Origin: JAJEBT01 sp965214975
Lineage (GTDB): Bacteria > Pseudomonadota > Alphaproteobacteria > MPNO01 > UBA830
Direction: 5' to 3'
DNA: 64,000 nt
NCBI GenBank assembly: GCA_965214975.1
Contig: OZ244055.1
Span: 1,426,001 to 1,490,000 of the forward strand
The translations under genes and the position numbers were made by a program. Below, piece by piece: positions 16,422 to 28,231 of this stretch; position 1 is the stretch's first letter; the number at the start of each line of letters is the position of its first letter. The notes beneath the pieces are model-generated. The model was not told the DNA's origin. It did not search any database and worked only from the letters and a program-made list of their open reading frames with translations.

Positions 16422-16955
16422 TCACGGCTTCCTCGCGACCACGTGAAAGATGTGCCAGTGCTTCGGCTCGGCCCGCAGCGTCAGGCTGTCCTCCTCCTCT
16501 TCGTCGAAGAGCTCGACGTCCAGCCCCTCGAGCAGACGCTCGGCTTCGGACCGCGAGAGACTGGTGATGCCGCGCCTCTCGGCCCAGCTGTCCCGCTCCC
16601 CGTAGAGCTGCCCCGAGAAACGGCCGCCCGGGCGCAGCGCCGCGACGACCTTCCGCCAGACCCCGCCGAAGGCCGACGGCGGACAGAGCGGCAGCGAAAA
16701 GCTCGCGTTCACCAGATCGCAGGGCGGCAACGTGATGTCCTCGTGGCGGCTGACCTGCGTCGTGAGCGCCACTCCGTCGGGCAGATCGTCCCGGATCCGC
16801 AGCGCTTCTATGGCCTCCTCGAACGCGTCGGCCGCAAGGGTCGGCCAGCCCCTGCGCAGGATCTCGATCGTGTCGCGCCCCGCCCCGCAACCGAGATCGA
16901 CCGCGAGGGCGGGGTCGGGACGCCCTTCCGTGTCGAAGGCGTCGAGAGCGCGCAT
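16422..16955 (-). CDS. Class I SAM-dependent methyltransferase
   Basis: A methyltransferase with motif I LAVDLGCGAGRDT, an acidic motif II region, ALRPGGRFSGQLYG and a final strand EPKHWHIFHVVARK. The first ATG (16955) gives 177 residues, but the frame upstream (KAWVAYFAKTRGLPPRATL) looks like the true N-terminus of this family. It runs back to the SDR stop without a normal start codon, so the real start may be unusual or lost. The preceding SDR gene ends at 17020, so the two may be cotranscribed. The methyl acceptor is unknown; the family includes TehB-like proteins. Confidence 0.7.
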   Translation of the reverse strand: MRALDAFDTEGRPDPALAVDLGCGAGRDTIEILRRGWPTLAADAFEEAIEALRIRDDLPDGVALTTQVSRHEDITLPPCDLVNASFSLPLCPPSAFGGVWRKVVAALRPGGRFSGQLYGERDSWAERRGITSLSRSEAERLLEGLDVELFDEEEEDSLTLRAEPKHWHIFHVVARKP

Positions 16956-17019
16956 CAGCGTCGCACGAGGCGGGAGGCCCCGGGTTTTCGCGAAATACGC
17001 GACCCAGGCCTTTCCGCGC

Positions 17020-17832
17020 TCAGAGGAAATTCTGCCCCCCGTCCACGATCATGCCCTGTCCGGTGATGTAGGCGGCCTCGTCGGAGCACAGGAACAGCAT
17101 CGCCTTGGCGAGATCGTGAATCGTCCCCTGCCGAGGCATGCACTGCGTCTCGGTCATCTTCGCGAACATCTCGCGCGGGACCGACGGCCGCTCGATCTCG
17201 GTCTGCATGACGCCCGGCCAGAACGTGTTCACCGTGATGCCGTGGGGTCCGAGCTCGCGCGCCATGGAGCGCGTCATGCCGATCATCGCCGACTTGGTGG
17301 TGATGTAGTGCAGATAGTTCACGCGGCCCAGCATCGTCGTCCCCGAGGAGATGTTGACGATCCGGCCCCACTTCGCCTCGATCATGTGGCGGACCACGGC
17401 CCGCGAGCACCAGAAGGCGCCGTTGACGTTGACGTCGACGGCCCGCAGCCACTCGTCTCCGGGGAGCTCCCAGAACGGGGCCATCGTGATCCTGGAAAAG
17501 ACCGCCGCGTTGTTGATCAGGACGTCGATCCGGCCGAACTCGGACATGGTCGCCGCCGCCATCCCCTTCGCCGATGACTCGACGGCGACGTCAACCTCCA
17601 GGGGAAGAGCCCGTCCGCCCTTGGCCTCGATCTCCTTCGCGACCCGGCCCGCGTTCCCGCCGTCGATGTCCGCGACGACCGGTATCGCCCCCTGCGCCGC
17701 GAAATAATGCGCGTAGCCTCTGCCGATGCCCTGTCCGCCGCCCGTGACGATCACGACGCGATCCCGCAGGCTCTCGTAGACCACGTTCTTGTCGACCTCG
17801 ATTTCCGAGTAGTCTATGTTGCCGATGTCCAT
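17020..17832 (-). CDS. SDR-family oxidoreductase
   Basis: A 270-residue classical short-chain dehydrogenase. The cofactor loop is VTGGGQGIGRG near 40, followed by VADIDGG, NNAAVFS, the catalytic serine in NISSGT and YITTK (Y-x-x-x-K), with the family end SDEAAYITGQGMIVDGGQNFL. The acidic residue after the second strand (VADID) favours NAD over NADP. ATG 17832 is behind GGGGAGAGA; a longer frame from 17859 is less likely. A promoter-like sequence lies 40 bases upstream. The substrate is not indicated; neighbours (CoA-transferase upstream, methyltransferase downstream) do not settle it. Confidence 0.88.
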   Translation of the reverse strand: MDIGNIDYSEIEVDKNVVYESLRDRVVIVTGGGQGIGRGYAHYFAAQGAIPVVADIDGGNAGRVAKEIEAKGGRALPLEVDVAVESSAKGMAAATMSEFGRIDVLINNAAVFSRITMAPFWELPGDEWLRAVDVNVNGAFWCSRAVVRHMIEAKWGRIVNISSGTTMLGRVNYLHYITTKSAMIGMTRSMARELGPHGITVNTFWPGVMQTEIERPSVPREMFAKMTETQCMPRQGTIHDLAKAMLFLCSDEAAYITGQGMIVDGGQNFL

Positions 17833-18573
17833 CAACGGATCTCTCCCCGGTTGCACCACGATTCGTCTTCCAGTCTAGACGTCCGCAGGGCGATCCGAAA
17901 GCGGGAACCGGGCGCGCCGGCGGTCGACGGCGCCGGGAAGGCTCTCGAGGCCGTCGTCGGCGAGCCCCTCGCGCGACGCGACGCCACCGTCTCCGCGAGG
18001 CGGTCCCCGCGAGTCCCGAAGGTGCCGGAAGCCGTCGCGACGGGGTGCGCGACCCCGGGCGGCGGAAGAGCGCCCGCGTGCTGCCGATGCCGGGGATCGG
18101 GAAGAAACGCCAACCCCGCCGTTTCCTCTCCGGCGACATGACGGCGCGACGCGCCGGACGGCACGTGCCGGCCCGCATCCCGCGTTCCCGGAGCGGCTCG
18201 GGCGCATCCCTGCCGGCGCCTCTCGGCAGCGTCGACAGCAACCCCTCGCAACGCGCCCCGTCCGCAGGCTCGGCGCCAGCCCGAGCCCCGGATTCTCCGG
18301 GGTTCCGCGTCCGCGAAGCGGCCGGACCGGGAACCCTCGGCGGCGGTCACCGGGAACGGCGGGCCGGCAGGCTTCCGCATCGAAACGCCGACTCCCGTCG
18401 GGGAGCCGCAGGCAGCACGCGAATCGCGGAAGGCGCTTCCGCGAAAGCGTCCTGCAGGGAACGCGGGCGTTCCGCCAGCCGATGGCGGACGGGCCCGGAC
18501 GGGGGAGCGCGGCCGCCCGTCCGCGGAGCGCCGGAACTCCCTCGGCGGCTCCGGAAGCCGTCCCGGCGCCGCG
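17833..18573. other. 740-base intergenic region with one strong hairpin
   Basis: No frame here has a recognisable domain; long open frames on both strands are Arg/Pro/Gly-rich. A perfect inverted repeat, CGCGGAAG-GCG-CTTCCGCG, at 18425-18443 lies about 130 bases past the CoA-transferase stop and may end that operon's mRNA. The rest is unexplained. Confidence 0.45.
17872..17899 (-). promoter_or_regulatory. Possible promoter of the SDR gene
   Basis: Minus-strand TTCGGA, 16 bases, TAGACT, 40 bases before the ATG at 17832. The -35 is poor, so this is tentative. Confidence 0.35.
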
Positions 18574-19791
18574 TCAGACGGTTTCCTCGGAACGAAGCCG
18601 GGCGAGTTCGCGTTCATCGAGGCCGAGCCATTCGCGCAGCACGCCGTCGGTGTCTTCCCCGAGCCTCGGCGGCGCCAGCCTGTAGTCCACCGGGGTCTCC
18701 GAGAACCGCATCGGGCTTCCGATCAGCGCGACCTCTCCCGCGAGTTCGTGGGGCATGCGGACGACCATTTCCCGCGCCTTGACGTGGGGGTTGTCGAACA
18801 CCGCCCGGAGGTCGTTGATGGGGCCGCAGCCGATCTTGCGTTCCTCGAGTCCCTCGAGCCACTCCGCCGAGGGTCTGGACGCCAGGATCTCCCGCAGCAC
18901 CGGCAGCAGCCTGTCGCGGTTGCGCACCCTCGCGTCGTTGGCGGCGTAGTCCGGATCGTCGGCAAGGTCCGGCCGCCCCGCAAGCTCGCAGAACTTGCGG
19001 AACTGCCCGTCGTTTCCGATCGCCACGATGATGTGTCCGTCGGCCGTCGGGAAAGGCTGGTAGGGGACGATGTTGGGGTGCGCGTTGCCGAGCCGGCCGA
19101 GCGACCCGCCGTGCAGGTAGTTCATGCCCGCGTTGGCCAGCATGGCGACCGTGGTGTCCATCATGCCGATGTCGATGTGCTGCCCGTTGCCGTCGGTCGC
19201 AGCGTGGCGCAAGGCCGCGCAGACGGCGACGGCGGCGTACATGCCGGCCATCAGGTCGGCGATCGGCACCCCCACCTTCTGGGGTTCGCCGTCGGCCTCG
19301 CCGGTGATCGACATCAGGCCGCCCATCCCCTGCAGCAGAAAGTCGTAGCCCGGGCGCTTCGCGTAGGGCCCGGTCTGGCCGAAACCGGTCACGGAACAGT
19401 AGACGAGCCGCGGATTCAGGTCTTTCAGGTCGTCGTAGCCCAGGCCGTAGCGGGCGAGATCGCCGGTCTTGAAGTTCTCGACGAGACAGTCCGCCTCGGC
19501 GGCGAGCCGGCGCGCGAGTCCGGAGCCGCCGGGCCTGGAGATGTCCAGGGCGACGGACCTCTTGTTGCGGTTGGCCCCCATGAAATACGCGCTCTCGCCC
19601 GTCTCCCCGCCCTCGCCGTCACGGACGAACGGCGGCGCGAACTTCCGCGTGTCGTCGCCCGAGCCCGGACGCTCGATCTTGACGACATCCGCGCCCAGAT
19701 CGCCGAGAATCTGCGTGCAGGCCGGCCCCGCAAGGACGCGGGTCAGGTCGAGAACCCTGACGCCCCGCAGCGGACCGGACGCCCCGGTCAC
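18574..19791 (-). CDS. CaiB/BaiF family III CoA-transferase
   Basis: The 405-residue protein has the full family III fold. It starts PLRGVRVLDLTRVLAGP, then LGDLGADVVKIERPGSGD, NRNKRSVALDI and the central YCSVTGFGQTGPY..RPGYD. The catalytic aspartate should be in IGMMDTTVAML. These enzymes move CoA between carboxylic acids (succinyl-, formyl- or acetyl-CoA donors), activating acids for degradation. GTG at 19791 overlaps the arylsulfotransferase stop (GTGA), so the pair is translationally coupled. That suggests an acid derived from a sulfated or aromatic compound; the acid itself is not identifiable. Confidence 0.88.
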   Translation of the reverse strand: MTGASGPLRGVRVLDLTRVLAGPACTQILGDLGADVVKIERPGSGDDTRKFAPPFVRDGEGGETGESAYFMGANRNKRSVALDISRPGGSGLARRLAAEADCLVENFKTGDLARYGLGYDDLKDLNPRLVYCSVTGFGQTGPYAKRPGYDFLLQGMGGLMSITGEADGEPQKVGVPIADLMAGMYAAVAVCAALRHAATDGNGQHIDIGMMDTTVAMLANAGMNYLHGGSLGRLGNAHPNIVPYQPFPTADGHIIVAIGNDGQFRKFCELAGRPDLADDPDYAANDARVRNRDRLLPVLREILASRPSAEWLEGLEERKIGCGPINDLRAVFDNPHVKAREMVVRMPHELAGEVALIGSPMRFSETPVDYRLAPPRLGEDTDGVLREWLGLDERELARLRSEETV

Positions 19792-21359
19792 GACGCCTCT
19801 CCTCCTTCGGCGAGCGTCGCGTCGACGCCGAGTCCGGGAAAGTGCTCCGCCCTGAACGAGGACCAGGCGACCGGATCCTCGCTCGAACCGTCGTCGAGCT
19901 CGAGGTCGAACACCACCTCCCCCGGCCGCCCCGGCGTGACCTCCACCCACCGCGCCCGGCAATGGGATTCGAAGGGGGTCGTCGACGGCTCTCCGTCCGC
20001 GCTGCAGAGACCGCCGTAGGTGACGAAGGTGTTGCCCGTTCCGGGCAGCCTGAACGCTCCGCCCTGGAAGCACGCGAACTCCGCGTCGTCCGCGGAACGG
20101 GTTTCCCAGACCTGTCGAACCGTTCCCGCGTCCTCGTCCACGGCGAATTCCACGGCCCGGCTGTAGCTTTCGGGCCCGGACATCCTCTCGTCGAACGGAC
20201 TGGCGCGATGGTTGCCGTTGTCGAAGCACAGGAAGGTGCCGCCGCCGGTGACGGAGCAGTCGTGCTGGTGGTACTGCCACTCCGTTCCGGACGCGGGCGC
20301 GAGCAGACGCCCCTTCCACGGATCCCGCCAGTTCGCATGCGTCCCCAGGATCCATTTCAGGCGGCCCGAGGAGCGGTCGACCTTGACCAGGCAGTCCTGG
20401 TGGCGAACCGACACCACCAGACTGTCGTCCCTGCCGTCATGCGCAAGGCCGTTGACGTGGGTCCAGTCGCAGGTGTCCGCGTACCCCCGCCGCACCCAGT
20501 AGTCGCTCAGGCTGTCGTAGCCGACACGCAGCGGATCCAGGATGTCGAGAAGCGGATGGCGGTTCACCACGGCGCCGTCGCGGGCGAACTCGACGATCAC
20601 GTCGCCGACGACCCGGGAGGTGGCCGTTCCGGCTTCCGGGTCGACGTCCGATGCCGGAAAGCCGTCGATGTCGCGGATCTCCATGCCGCAGACGACGAGA
20701 TTGCCGGAAGGGAGTTCCACGACCCCGTGATGGAACATCTCGGTGTCCACCTCGACCGAGTCTTCCGGAAGCCCCCTGCCCTTCCAGCGTCCGGCCGCAT
20801 GCCAGTCGCCGACGACGGTTCCCAGAAGATCGATCTCCCGCAGCCGCCCGTCGGTCATGAACAGAACGTTGCCGTTGGCGAGCCGGCGGATGTCGCCGAC
20901 CGCTTCGTCCACCCTGCAGGACCAGACGATCTCGCCGAAACGGTCGACGGCAACCATCAGCCCGAAACCCTCCCGATCCTCCGACCCCGGGGCATGCCGG
21001 ACGTTGAACATCATCGCGCCCGGCTCCCGTCTTTCCGGAACGCACGACCGGAGTCTGAACGGCGGAAAGTCGTCCGGCATCGGCGGGGTGGCGAAGGTCA
21101 GGGGGCGGCCGGCGATTCGCGTGCCGCCATCGGCGGTCTCCGCCCGCACCGCGATCTCGTGGACCGCCCCGAAGCGAAGACCGAGCAGCGGAATCCGGTG
21201 AGCGGCGGCCGGCCCGGCCTCGAAACGCCTCGCGTGCCGGCCGTCCGCGACCTCGACGATCGCCCGCGACGGCATGTCGGTGGAGAATTCCACGACGGCC
21301 GCCAGCGGCACGTTCTCGTTGGGGCCGGGAACCACTGCCGGAGTCGTCTCGAACCTCAT
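19788..21359 (-). CDS. Arylsulfotransferase (ASST) family protein
   Basis: A 523-residue beta-propeller of the aryl-sulfate sulfotransferase family. Repeated propeller motifs are present: VDRFGEIVW, LANGNVLFM, ELPSGNLVV and CDWTHVNGLAHDGRDDSLVVSV-like sequence, then RLKWILG.H and a late HDCSVTGGGTFLCFDNGNHRAS carrying conserved histidines. An N-terminal Ig-like strand region precedes the propeller. Known ASSTs are periplasmic and carry signal peptides; none is visible here (start MRFETTPAVVPG), so this copy is probably cytosolic or the chemistry differs. ATG 21359 is behind GGGAGGGGAG. It is coupled to a CoA-transferase and divergent from a TSUP exporter. Confidence 0.8.
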   Translation of the reverse strand: MRFETTPAVVPGPNENVPLAAVVEFSTDMPSRAIVEVADGRHARRFEAGPAAAHRIPLLGLRFGAVHEIAVRAETADGGTRIAGRPLTFATPPMPDDFPPFRLRSCVPERREPGAMMFNVRHAPGSEDREGFGLMVAVDRFGEIVWSCRVDEAVGDIRRLANGNVLFMTDGRLREIDLLGTVVGDWHAAGRWKGRGLPEDSVEVDTEMFHHGVVELPSGNLVVCGMEIRDIDGFPASDVDPEAGTATSRVVGDVIVEFARDGAVVNRHPLLDILDPLRVGYDSLSDYWVRRGYADTCDWTHVNGLAHDGRDDSLVVSVRHQDCLVKVDRSSGRLKWILGTHANWRDPWKGRLLAPASGTEWQYHQHDCSVTGGGTFLCFDNGNHRASPFDERMSGPESYSRAVEFAVDEDAGTVRQVWETRSADDAEFACFQGGAFRLPGTGNTFVTYGGLCSADGEPSTTPFESHCRARWVEVTPGRPGEVVFDLELDDGSSEDPVAWSSFRAEHFPGLGVDATLAEGGEAS

Positions 21360-21562
21360 CGCTCCCCTCCCGGCCCGCCATGGACAACCGGACCGGTGTA
21401 TAGCACTTTCGCGGCCCGTCGGCTTTTTCCCGCGGACTCTTCCGGCTACGGTGCGGGCCGGTTCGGGCTGCGGACTCCCTGGCCCGCAGGCACTTCCGTT
21501 CCCCGCCCGCGCGGAACCTTCCGCTTCGCGACCGTCGCGCGCCACTACCGCCGGGATCCCGG

Positions 21563-22360
21563 ATGATCGAGATTCTGTCCATAACGCCCGAGGTCGACGG
21601 CTGGACCTTCATCGGGTTCACGGTCCTGAGCGCGTTCACCTCCGCGTTCGGCGTGGTCGCCGGGCTTGGCGGCGGAGTTCTCATGATCGGCGTGATGGCG
21701 ACCGTGCTCCCGGCCGCCGCCCTCATCCCGATCCACGGCGCCGTCCAGGCCGGCACCAATCTCACGCGCATCGCCATCATGCGCAGGCTCGTGCGGACCC
21801 ATGCCATCCTGCCCTTCGTCGCCGGTGCCGTCATCGGCGGTTCGGCGGGCGGAAGCATCGTGGTCTCCCTGCCCCCGGCCGTGCTCCAGCTCGTGCTCGG
21901 CGCGTTTCTCGTCTACGTGGCCTGGTTCCCGGCGATGACGGCGGGGGCCCCGACCTCCCGGCGGTTCTTCGTTCTCGGCGCGGCCGGGGGCCTGATCTCC
22001 ATGTTCGTCGGCGCCACCGGCACCCTGCTCGCGCCCTGGGTACGGGGCGTGAGTCCGGACCGGCGCATCTTCGTCGCTACCCACGCCGCCATCATGCTGT
22101 TCATCCACGTTCTCAAGATCGTTGTTTTCAGCATTCTCGGATTTGCGTTTTTCGAGTACATCCCCTTGCTCGCCGCGATGATCGCCATGAGTTTCGCCGG
22201 CAACTGGGTCGGCGTGAATCTCCTCGACCGCATGCCCGAGCACGTGTTCCGCCGCGTGTTCCAGGTCGTGCTCACCCTGCTCGCGCTGCGGTTGCTGTGG
22301 AGCGCCGGCGAGGGGTTCGGCCTGGAAATCTGGCAGCTCCCCGCACTGTCCGGCGATTGA
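21563..22360 (+). CDS. TSUP (TauE/SafE) family membrane transporter
   Basis: A 265-residue inner-membrane protein with about eight hydrophobic segments and the internal duplication of the TauE/SafE family. The first-half glycine motif is GVVAGLGGGVL and the second-half counterpart is GGLISMFVGATGTLLAPW. Members export sulfite, sulfoacetate or other organic anions. It is divergent from the arylsulfotransferase and precedes an AMP-forming ligase, so sulfite or sulfonate export is a reasonable idea, not proven. ATG 21563 is weakly supported by an upstream purine stretch. Confidence 0.85.
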   Translation: MIEILSITPEVDGWTFIGFTVLSAFTSAFGVVAGLGGGVLMIGVMATVLPAAALIPIHGAVQAGTNLTRIAIMRRLVRTHAILPFVAGAVIGGSAGGSIVVSLPPAVLQLVLGAFLVYVAWFPAMTAGAPTSRRFFVLGAAGGLISMFVGATGTLLAPWVRGVSPDRRIFVATHAAIMLFIHVLKIVVFSILGFAFFEYIPLLAAMIAMSFAGNWVGVNLLDRMPEHVFRRVFQVVLTLLALRLLWSAGEGFGLEIWQLPALSGD

Positions 22361-22386
22361 CGCGCCGATGGCCCCCTCGCTATTGT
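22357..22386 (+). promoter_or_regulatory. Possible promoter of the AMP-dependent ligase gene
   Basis: TTGACG, 18-base spacer, TATTGT. If real, transcription starts after the in-frame GTG at 22385, which supports the downstream ATG at 22421 as start. Confidence 0.35.
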
Positions 22387-22420
22387 GCGGCACGTCCCGC
22401 ATGCGGACGAAACAGGCAGG

Positions 22421-24007
22421 ATGGCGCGTTCCCGCATGACCGTTGACATGTCCAGGCAGCCCGAACTCGCGCTGCCTTTCGAATCCGTGCGGACCCTGCT
22501 CGCGCGCTGGCGGACACGGGACGCCGAGAAGACCGCGATCGTGGATCTGGATCAGGACTGCCGGCGGATCTCCTGGGGGCGGCTGGCCGACGAGGCGGAC
22601 AGGATCGCCCGGTTCCTGTCCGACCGCGGCATCCGCCCGGGCGACAGGGTCGTGCTGCTCGCCGACGAGGTCATCGAGAAGCTCGTCGTCTGGACGGGAA
22701 TCTGGAGGCTCGGGGCCGCGGTCTGTCCTCTCAACGTCGAACTGAACGAGACCCACATCGCCGAGCTTGTCGAACAGATCGAGCCCGCGCTGATTCTCTG
22801 CCATCGCGACCTCGACAGTTCCGGGCTCGTCCGCAACGACGGCGCGCCCGTGCTCCGTTTCGGGGACTGGCCCGACGGCGGGGACGAGTTCTTCTCGGAC
22901 GTCGCGGCGCTGCCCGAGGGTGCCGGAAGCGATCTCGAAAGCGAGAACGGCCCGGAGGATCTGGCGGCGATCTTCTGCACTTCGGGAACCGCCGCCAAGC
23001 CGAAGAGCGTTCTCTACAACTTCATGTCCTACTGGCTGAGCGGGCTGTCCACGATCGACATGCTCGGCCTCACGGAGGACGACCGCACCCTCGAATACCG
23101 CTCGTTCGGGTGGAACTCGGCGCAGATCCTCAGCCTGATGCCCTGGATCGAGCTCGGCCTGACGATGCACATCGCCAAGAGGTTCTCCCGCTCGAGATTC
23201 TTCGACTGGATCCGGACGCACGGGATCACCTTCTCTGCGGGGGTTCCCACGGTCGTCAACATGCTTCTCAACGAACCTCCCCCCGAAAGGGACCGCCACG
23301 TCCCGACGCTGCGCCTGATGACCTGCTCGACCGCGCCCCTCTCGCCGGACCAGTGGAAGAGTTTCGAGGAACTCTACGACATCACGCTCCTGCAGCTCTA
23401 CGGGATGTCCGAGGCGGGCTGGATCTGCGGCAACCGCCATTACCGCAAGCGCATGGGAACCGTGGGGCCTCCCGCCAGGCACCAGGAACTCGCCATTGTC
23501 GACGCCGACGGCAAGACCTGCCCGCCCGGCGTCTCGGGAGAGATCACCGTCGGCGGCCCGCAGGCCTGCATGGCCACGATCTCGCCCGAGGGCGAGCATG
23601 TCGGTCACGAGGGACAGCGCATTCCCACCGGGGACATCGGGGTCATGGACGACGACGGCTTCGTCACCGTCGTCGGCCGCATCAAGGATCTGATCATCCG
23701 CGGGGGCGTGAACATCGCCCCCGTCGAGATCGACAACGTGCTGCTGCGCCACCCCGGAATCCTGGAAGCCGCCGCCGTCGGCGTCCCCCACGACATCTAC
23801 GGCGAGGAGGTCGTCGCCTACGTCGCCCTCAGGCAGGGGAAAAGCCTGTCCGAGGCCGATGTCGTCGCGTGGTGCCGGGACAGCCTGCCCCAGGTCAAGT
23901 CCCCGAAGCGGATCTACTTCGTCGACGAAATGCCGAAATCCGACCGCGGCAAGGTGATGCGCGAACGGCTTCGGGAAATCTGGGCGGCCGAGGAGGGTGC
24001 GCTCTGA
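22421..24007 (+). CDS. AMP-dependent acyl-CoA synthetase/ligase
   Basis: The 528-residue protein belongs to the ANL adenylate-forming superfamily. The ATP-binding P-loop reads CTSGTAAKPKSVLYN near residue 193, the motif LYGMSEAG follows, and the hinge GRIKDLIIRGGVNIAPVEID is intact. The catalytic lysine is in PKSDRGKVMRERL near the C-terminus. It activates a carboxylic acid as acyl-AMP and then acyl-CoA. Start is ATG 22421; GTG 22385 and ATGs at 22436 and 22448 are alternatives. It follows the TSUP gene on the same strand and could act in the same pathway. The acid is not identifiable from sequence. Confidence 0.88.
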   Translation: MARSRMTVDMSRQPELALPFESVRTLLARWRTRDAEKTAIVDLDQDCRRISWGRLADEADRIARFLSDRGIRPGDRVVLLADEVIEKLVVWTGIWRLGAAVCPLNVELNETHIAELVEQIEPALILCHRDLDSSGLVRNDGAPVLRFGDWPDGGDEFFSDVAALPEGAGSDLESENGPEDLAAIFCTSGTAAKPKSVLYNFMSYWLSGLSTIDMLGLTEDDRTLEYRSFGWNSAQILSLMPWIELGLTMHIAKRFSRSRFFDWIRTHGITFSAGVPTVVNMLLNEPPPERDRHVPTLRLMTCSTAPLSPDQWKSFEELYDITLLQLYGMSEAGWICGNRHYRKRMGTVGPPARHQELAIVDADGKTCPPGVSGEITVGGPQACMATISPEGEHVGHEGQRIPTGDIGVMDDDGFVTVVGRIKDLIIRGGVNIAPVEIDNVLLRHPGILEAAAVGVPHDIYGEEVVAYVALRQGKSLSEADVVAWCRDSLPQVKSPKRIYFVDEMPKSDRGKVMRERLREIWAAEEGAL

Positions 24008-24020
24008 CCTCCGCCCGCCT

Positions 24021-25388
24021 TCAGGAACCCCAGGGCGCCACCGCCTCCTTGAGAGCCCGGTAGCCCTCGAGAAAGCCCGGGCGGACGCCTCCATAGATCG
24101 AATCGAAGGCGGAGAGCGCGCCGTCAAGCCAGTCGCGCAGTTCCGCGTTGTCCGGATTGGCGTCGAGATAGGCGTCGCGGATCAGCACGAAATGGATCCG
24201 CGGATCGTAGGGCTGCTTGGTGCCGCCCATGGATTCGTCGCCGTCGAGAAGCCGCAGCAGCATCGCGTCGGCCGAACCGAGCGTCTGCTCGTGGATGGGC
24301 GGCCCCGACATCCGGTGCATGACGGAGGTCATGTCGCGGCCGTTGCCCGTGACGTATCCCATCTCGCGCCAAGTTTCGCGCATGTCGACCTCGTGGCCGA
24401 GATGCTTCGCGACCCGGCCGCCGTAGGCGCGCAGCGGATCGGACACGTCGGCCAGCAGATCCGTCAGGCGGTCGCCGTCGAGATCGGTGGCGAGAACGAT
24501 GCAGTCCCGCTGCTCGACGAGATCCCACAGCAGCAGGCCGTAGTTCGTGTCGGAGATGTGCTGCTCGATGCGGCCGCCCCAGTTCTCCATGCCGTCCTTG
24601 AAGTCCGGAGGCAGCAGGGCGACGATGCGGTCGACCCGTTCCTTGTGCTCCCGGTAGGGGTCGACCGCGTATCTGCGCCCGACCTCGAAGCCGGTCCCCT
24701 GCAGCAGCCACGAATGGAGGCCCGCGTTGATGCCGTCCTCCATGGCCTGCGTCGGCTTCGTCGCCACCCTTCCGATCGCCCCGGTCTCGTGCACCATCTT
24801 CAGGAACAGGCGGTTGGCGTAGGCGAGCTGGACGCCCGGCGTGTTCATCTCCGAATGGATCACGCCCTTTTCGTCGACGTCGAAGACCGCGCGGTCCTGC
24901 GAGTACGGAAGGCAGGGCATGCAGCGCACGACGGTGATCGGACCGTAGGGCCGGACGTTGCAGTAGACCCCGGCCTGGGTGCGCAGCGGCGCGTTGCCGG
25001 ACTTGCCCATGACGACGACCCTGCCGCCCTTTCCGTCGTCGACGTAGGCGTCGCCGGCCGTCGACCACTTGATCGACGTGCAGGGCATGTTCCCGAACCA
25101 GGCCAGGGGCCTGAGCTCCATGTCGTGGCGGTACTGGGACCACATCGGGACCGCGTAGAACGGCAGGCCCAGAACGTCGACGGCGGCGATCGTGCCGAGG
25201 AGCGCGTAGGCGTCGGTCAGGCAGTGCGCGACCGGATTCACCTTCCCGTCGTGGTTTCCGCCCTTCCAGACGACGGCGTCGTCATGGCCTTCGGGCCGGA
25301 CGTCCGCGGGCTCGAACATCCCGTCGAAGACCGAGAACAGGTCTCCTCCGTCGGCCTCGGTGCGCGCGATGGACAGCAGATCGATCAT
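24021..25388 (-). CDS. Protein of unknown function downstream of alaS
   Basis: A well-formed 455-residue protein that I do not recognise. It has natural composition, many aromatic residues and repeated polar stretches: GHDDAVVWKGGNHDGKVNP near 35, LAWFGNMPCTSIKWS and KPTQAMEDGINAGLHSWLLQ. There is no signal peptide or membrane helix. Many His, Asp and Glu residues could form a metal site, but no known pattern fits. ATG 25388 has AAAGAGGG upstream. It starts 55 bases after alaS ends, so it may be the last gene of a recA-alaS transcript. Convergent with the ligase gene at a gap of 13 bases. Confidence 0.7.
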   Translation of the reverse strand: MIDLLSIARTEADGGDLFSVFDGMFEPADVRPEGHDDAVVWKGGNHDGKVNPVAHCLTDAYALLGTIAAVDVLGLPFYAVPMWSQYRHDMELRPLAWFGNMPCTSIKWSTAGDAYVDDGKGGRVVVMGKSGNAPLRTQAGVYCNVRPYGPITVVRCMPCLPYSQDRAVFDVDEKGVIHSEMNTPGVQLAYANRLFLKMVHETGAIGRVATKPTQAMEDGINAGLHSWLLQGTGFEVGRRYAVDPYREHKERVDRIVALLPPDFKDGMENWGGRIEQHISDTNYGLLLWDLVEQRDCIVLATDLDGDRLTDLLADVSDPLRAYGGRVAKHLGHEVDMRETWREMGYVTGNGRDMTSVMHRMSGPPIHEQTLGSADAMLLRLLDGDESMGGTKQPYDPRIHFVLIRDAYLDANPDNAELRDWLDGALSAFDSIYGGVRPGFLEGYRALKEAVAPWGS

Positions 25389-25443
25389 GAAACCCTCTTT
25401 CTCCCGTGGCGGGAAACGGTTGCGGCGGGCGCCGCGAACGGGC

Positions 25444-28089
<2,646 letters not shown>

Positions 28090-28231
28090 GATCCGGTTCC
28101 GTGCAGATTCGCCCCGCGCCGCCCGCCGGGGGGGGGGGGCGGCGCGGGGCGTCGACGCGGTCAAGATATACCGGTTCCGGGCGGCCCGGGCCACCGCGCC
28201 CCGACCGGAACGGCCTCGCGGAGCGCGCGGC

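Noticed and set aside
17833..18617. Long minus-strand frame in the gap before the SDR gene
   Set aside because: Pro/Arg/Gly-rich, no ribosome site or domain; the region is best left as intergenic.
28130..28140. G10 run between recA and alaS as a phase-variation site
   Set aside because: It lies outside both coding regions and upstream of the alaS GTG; possible effect on transcription, but nothing in the sequence supports switching.
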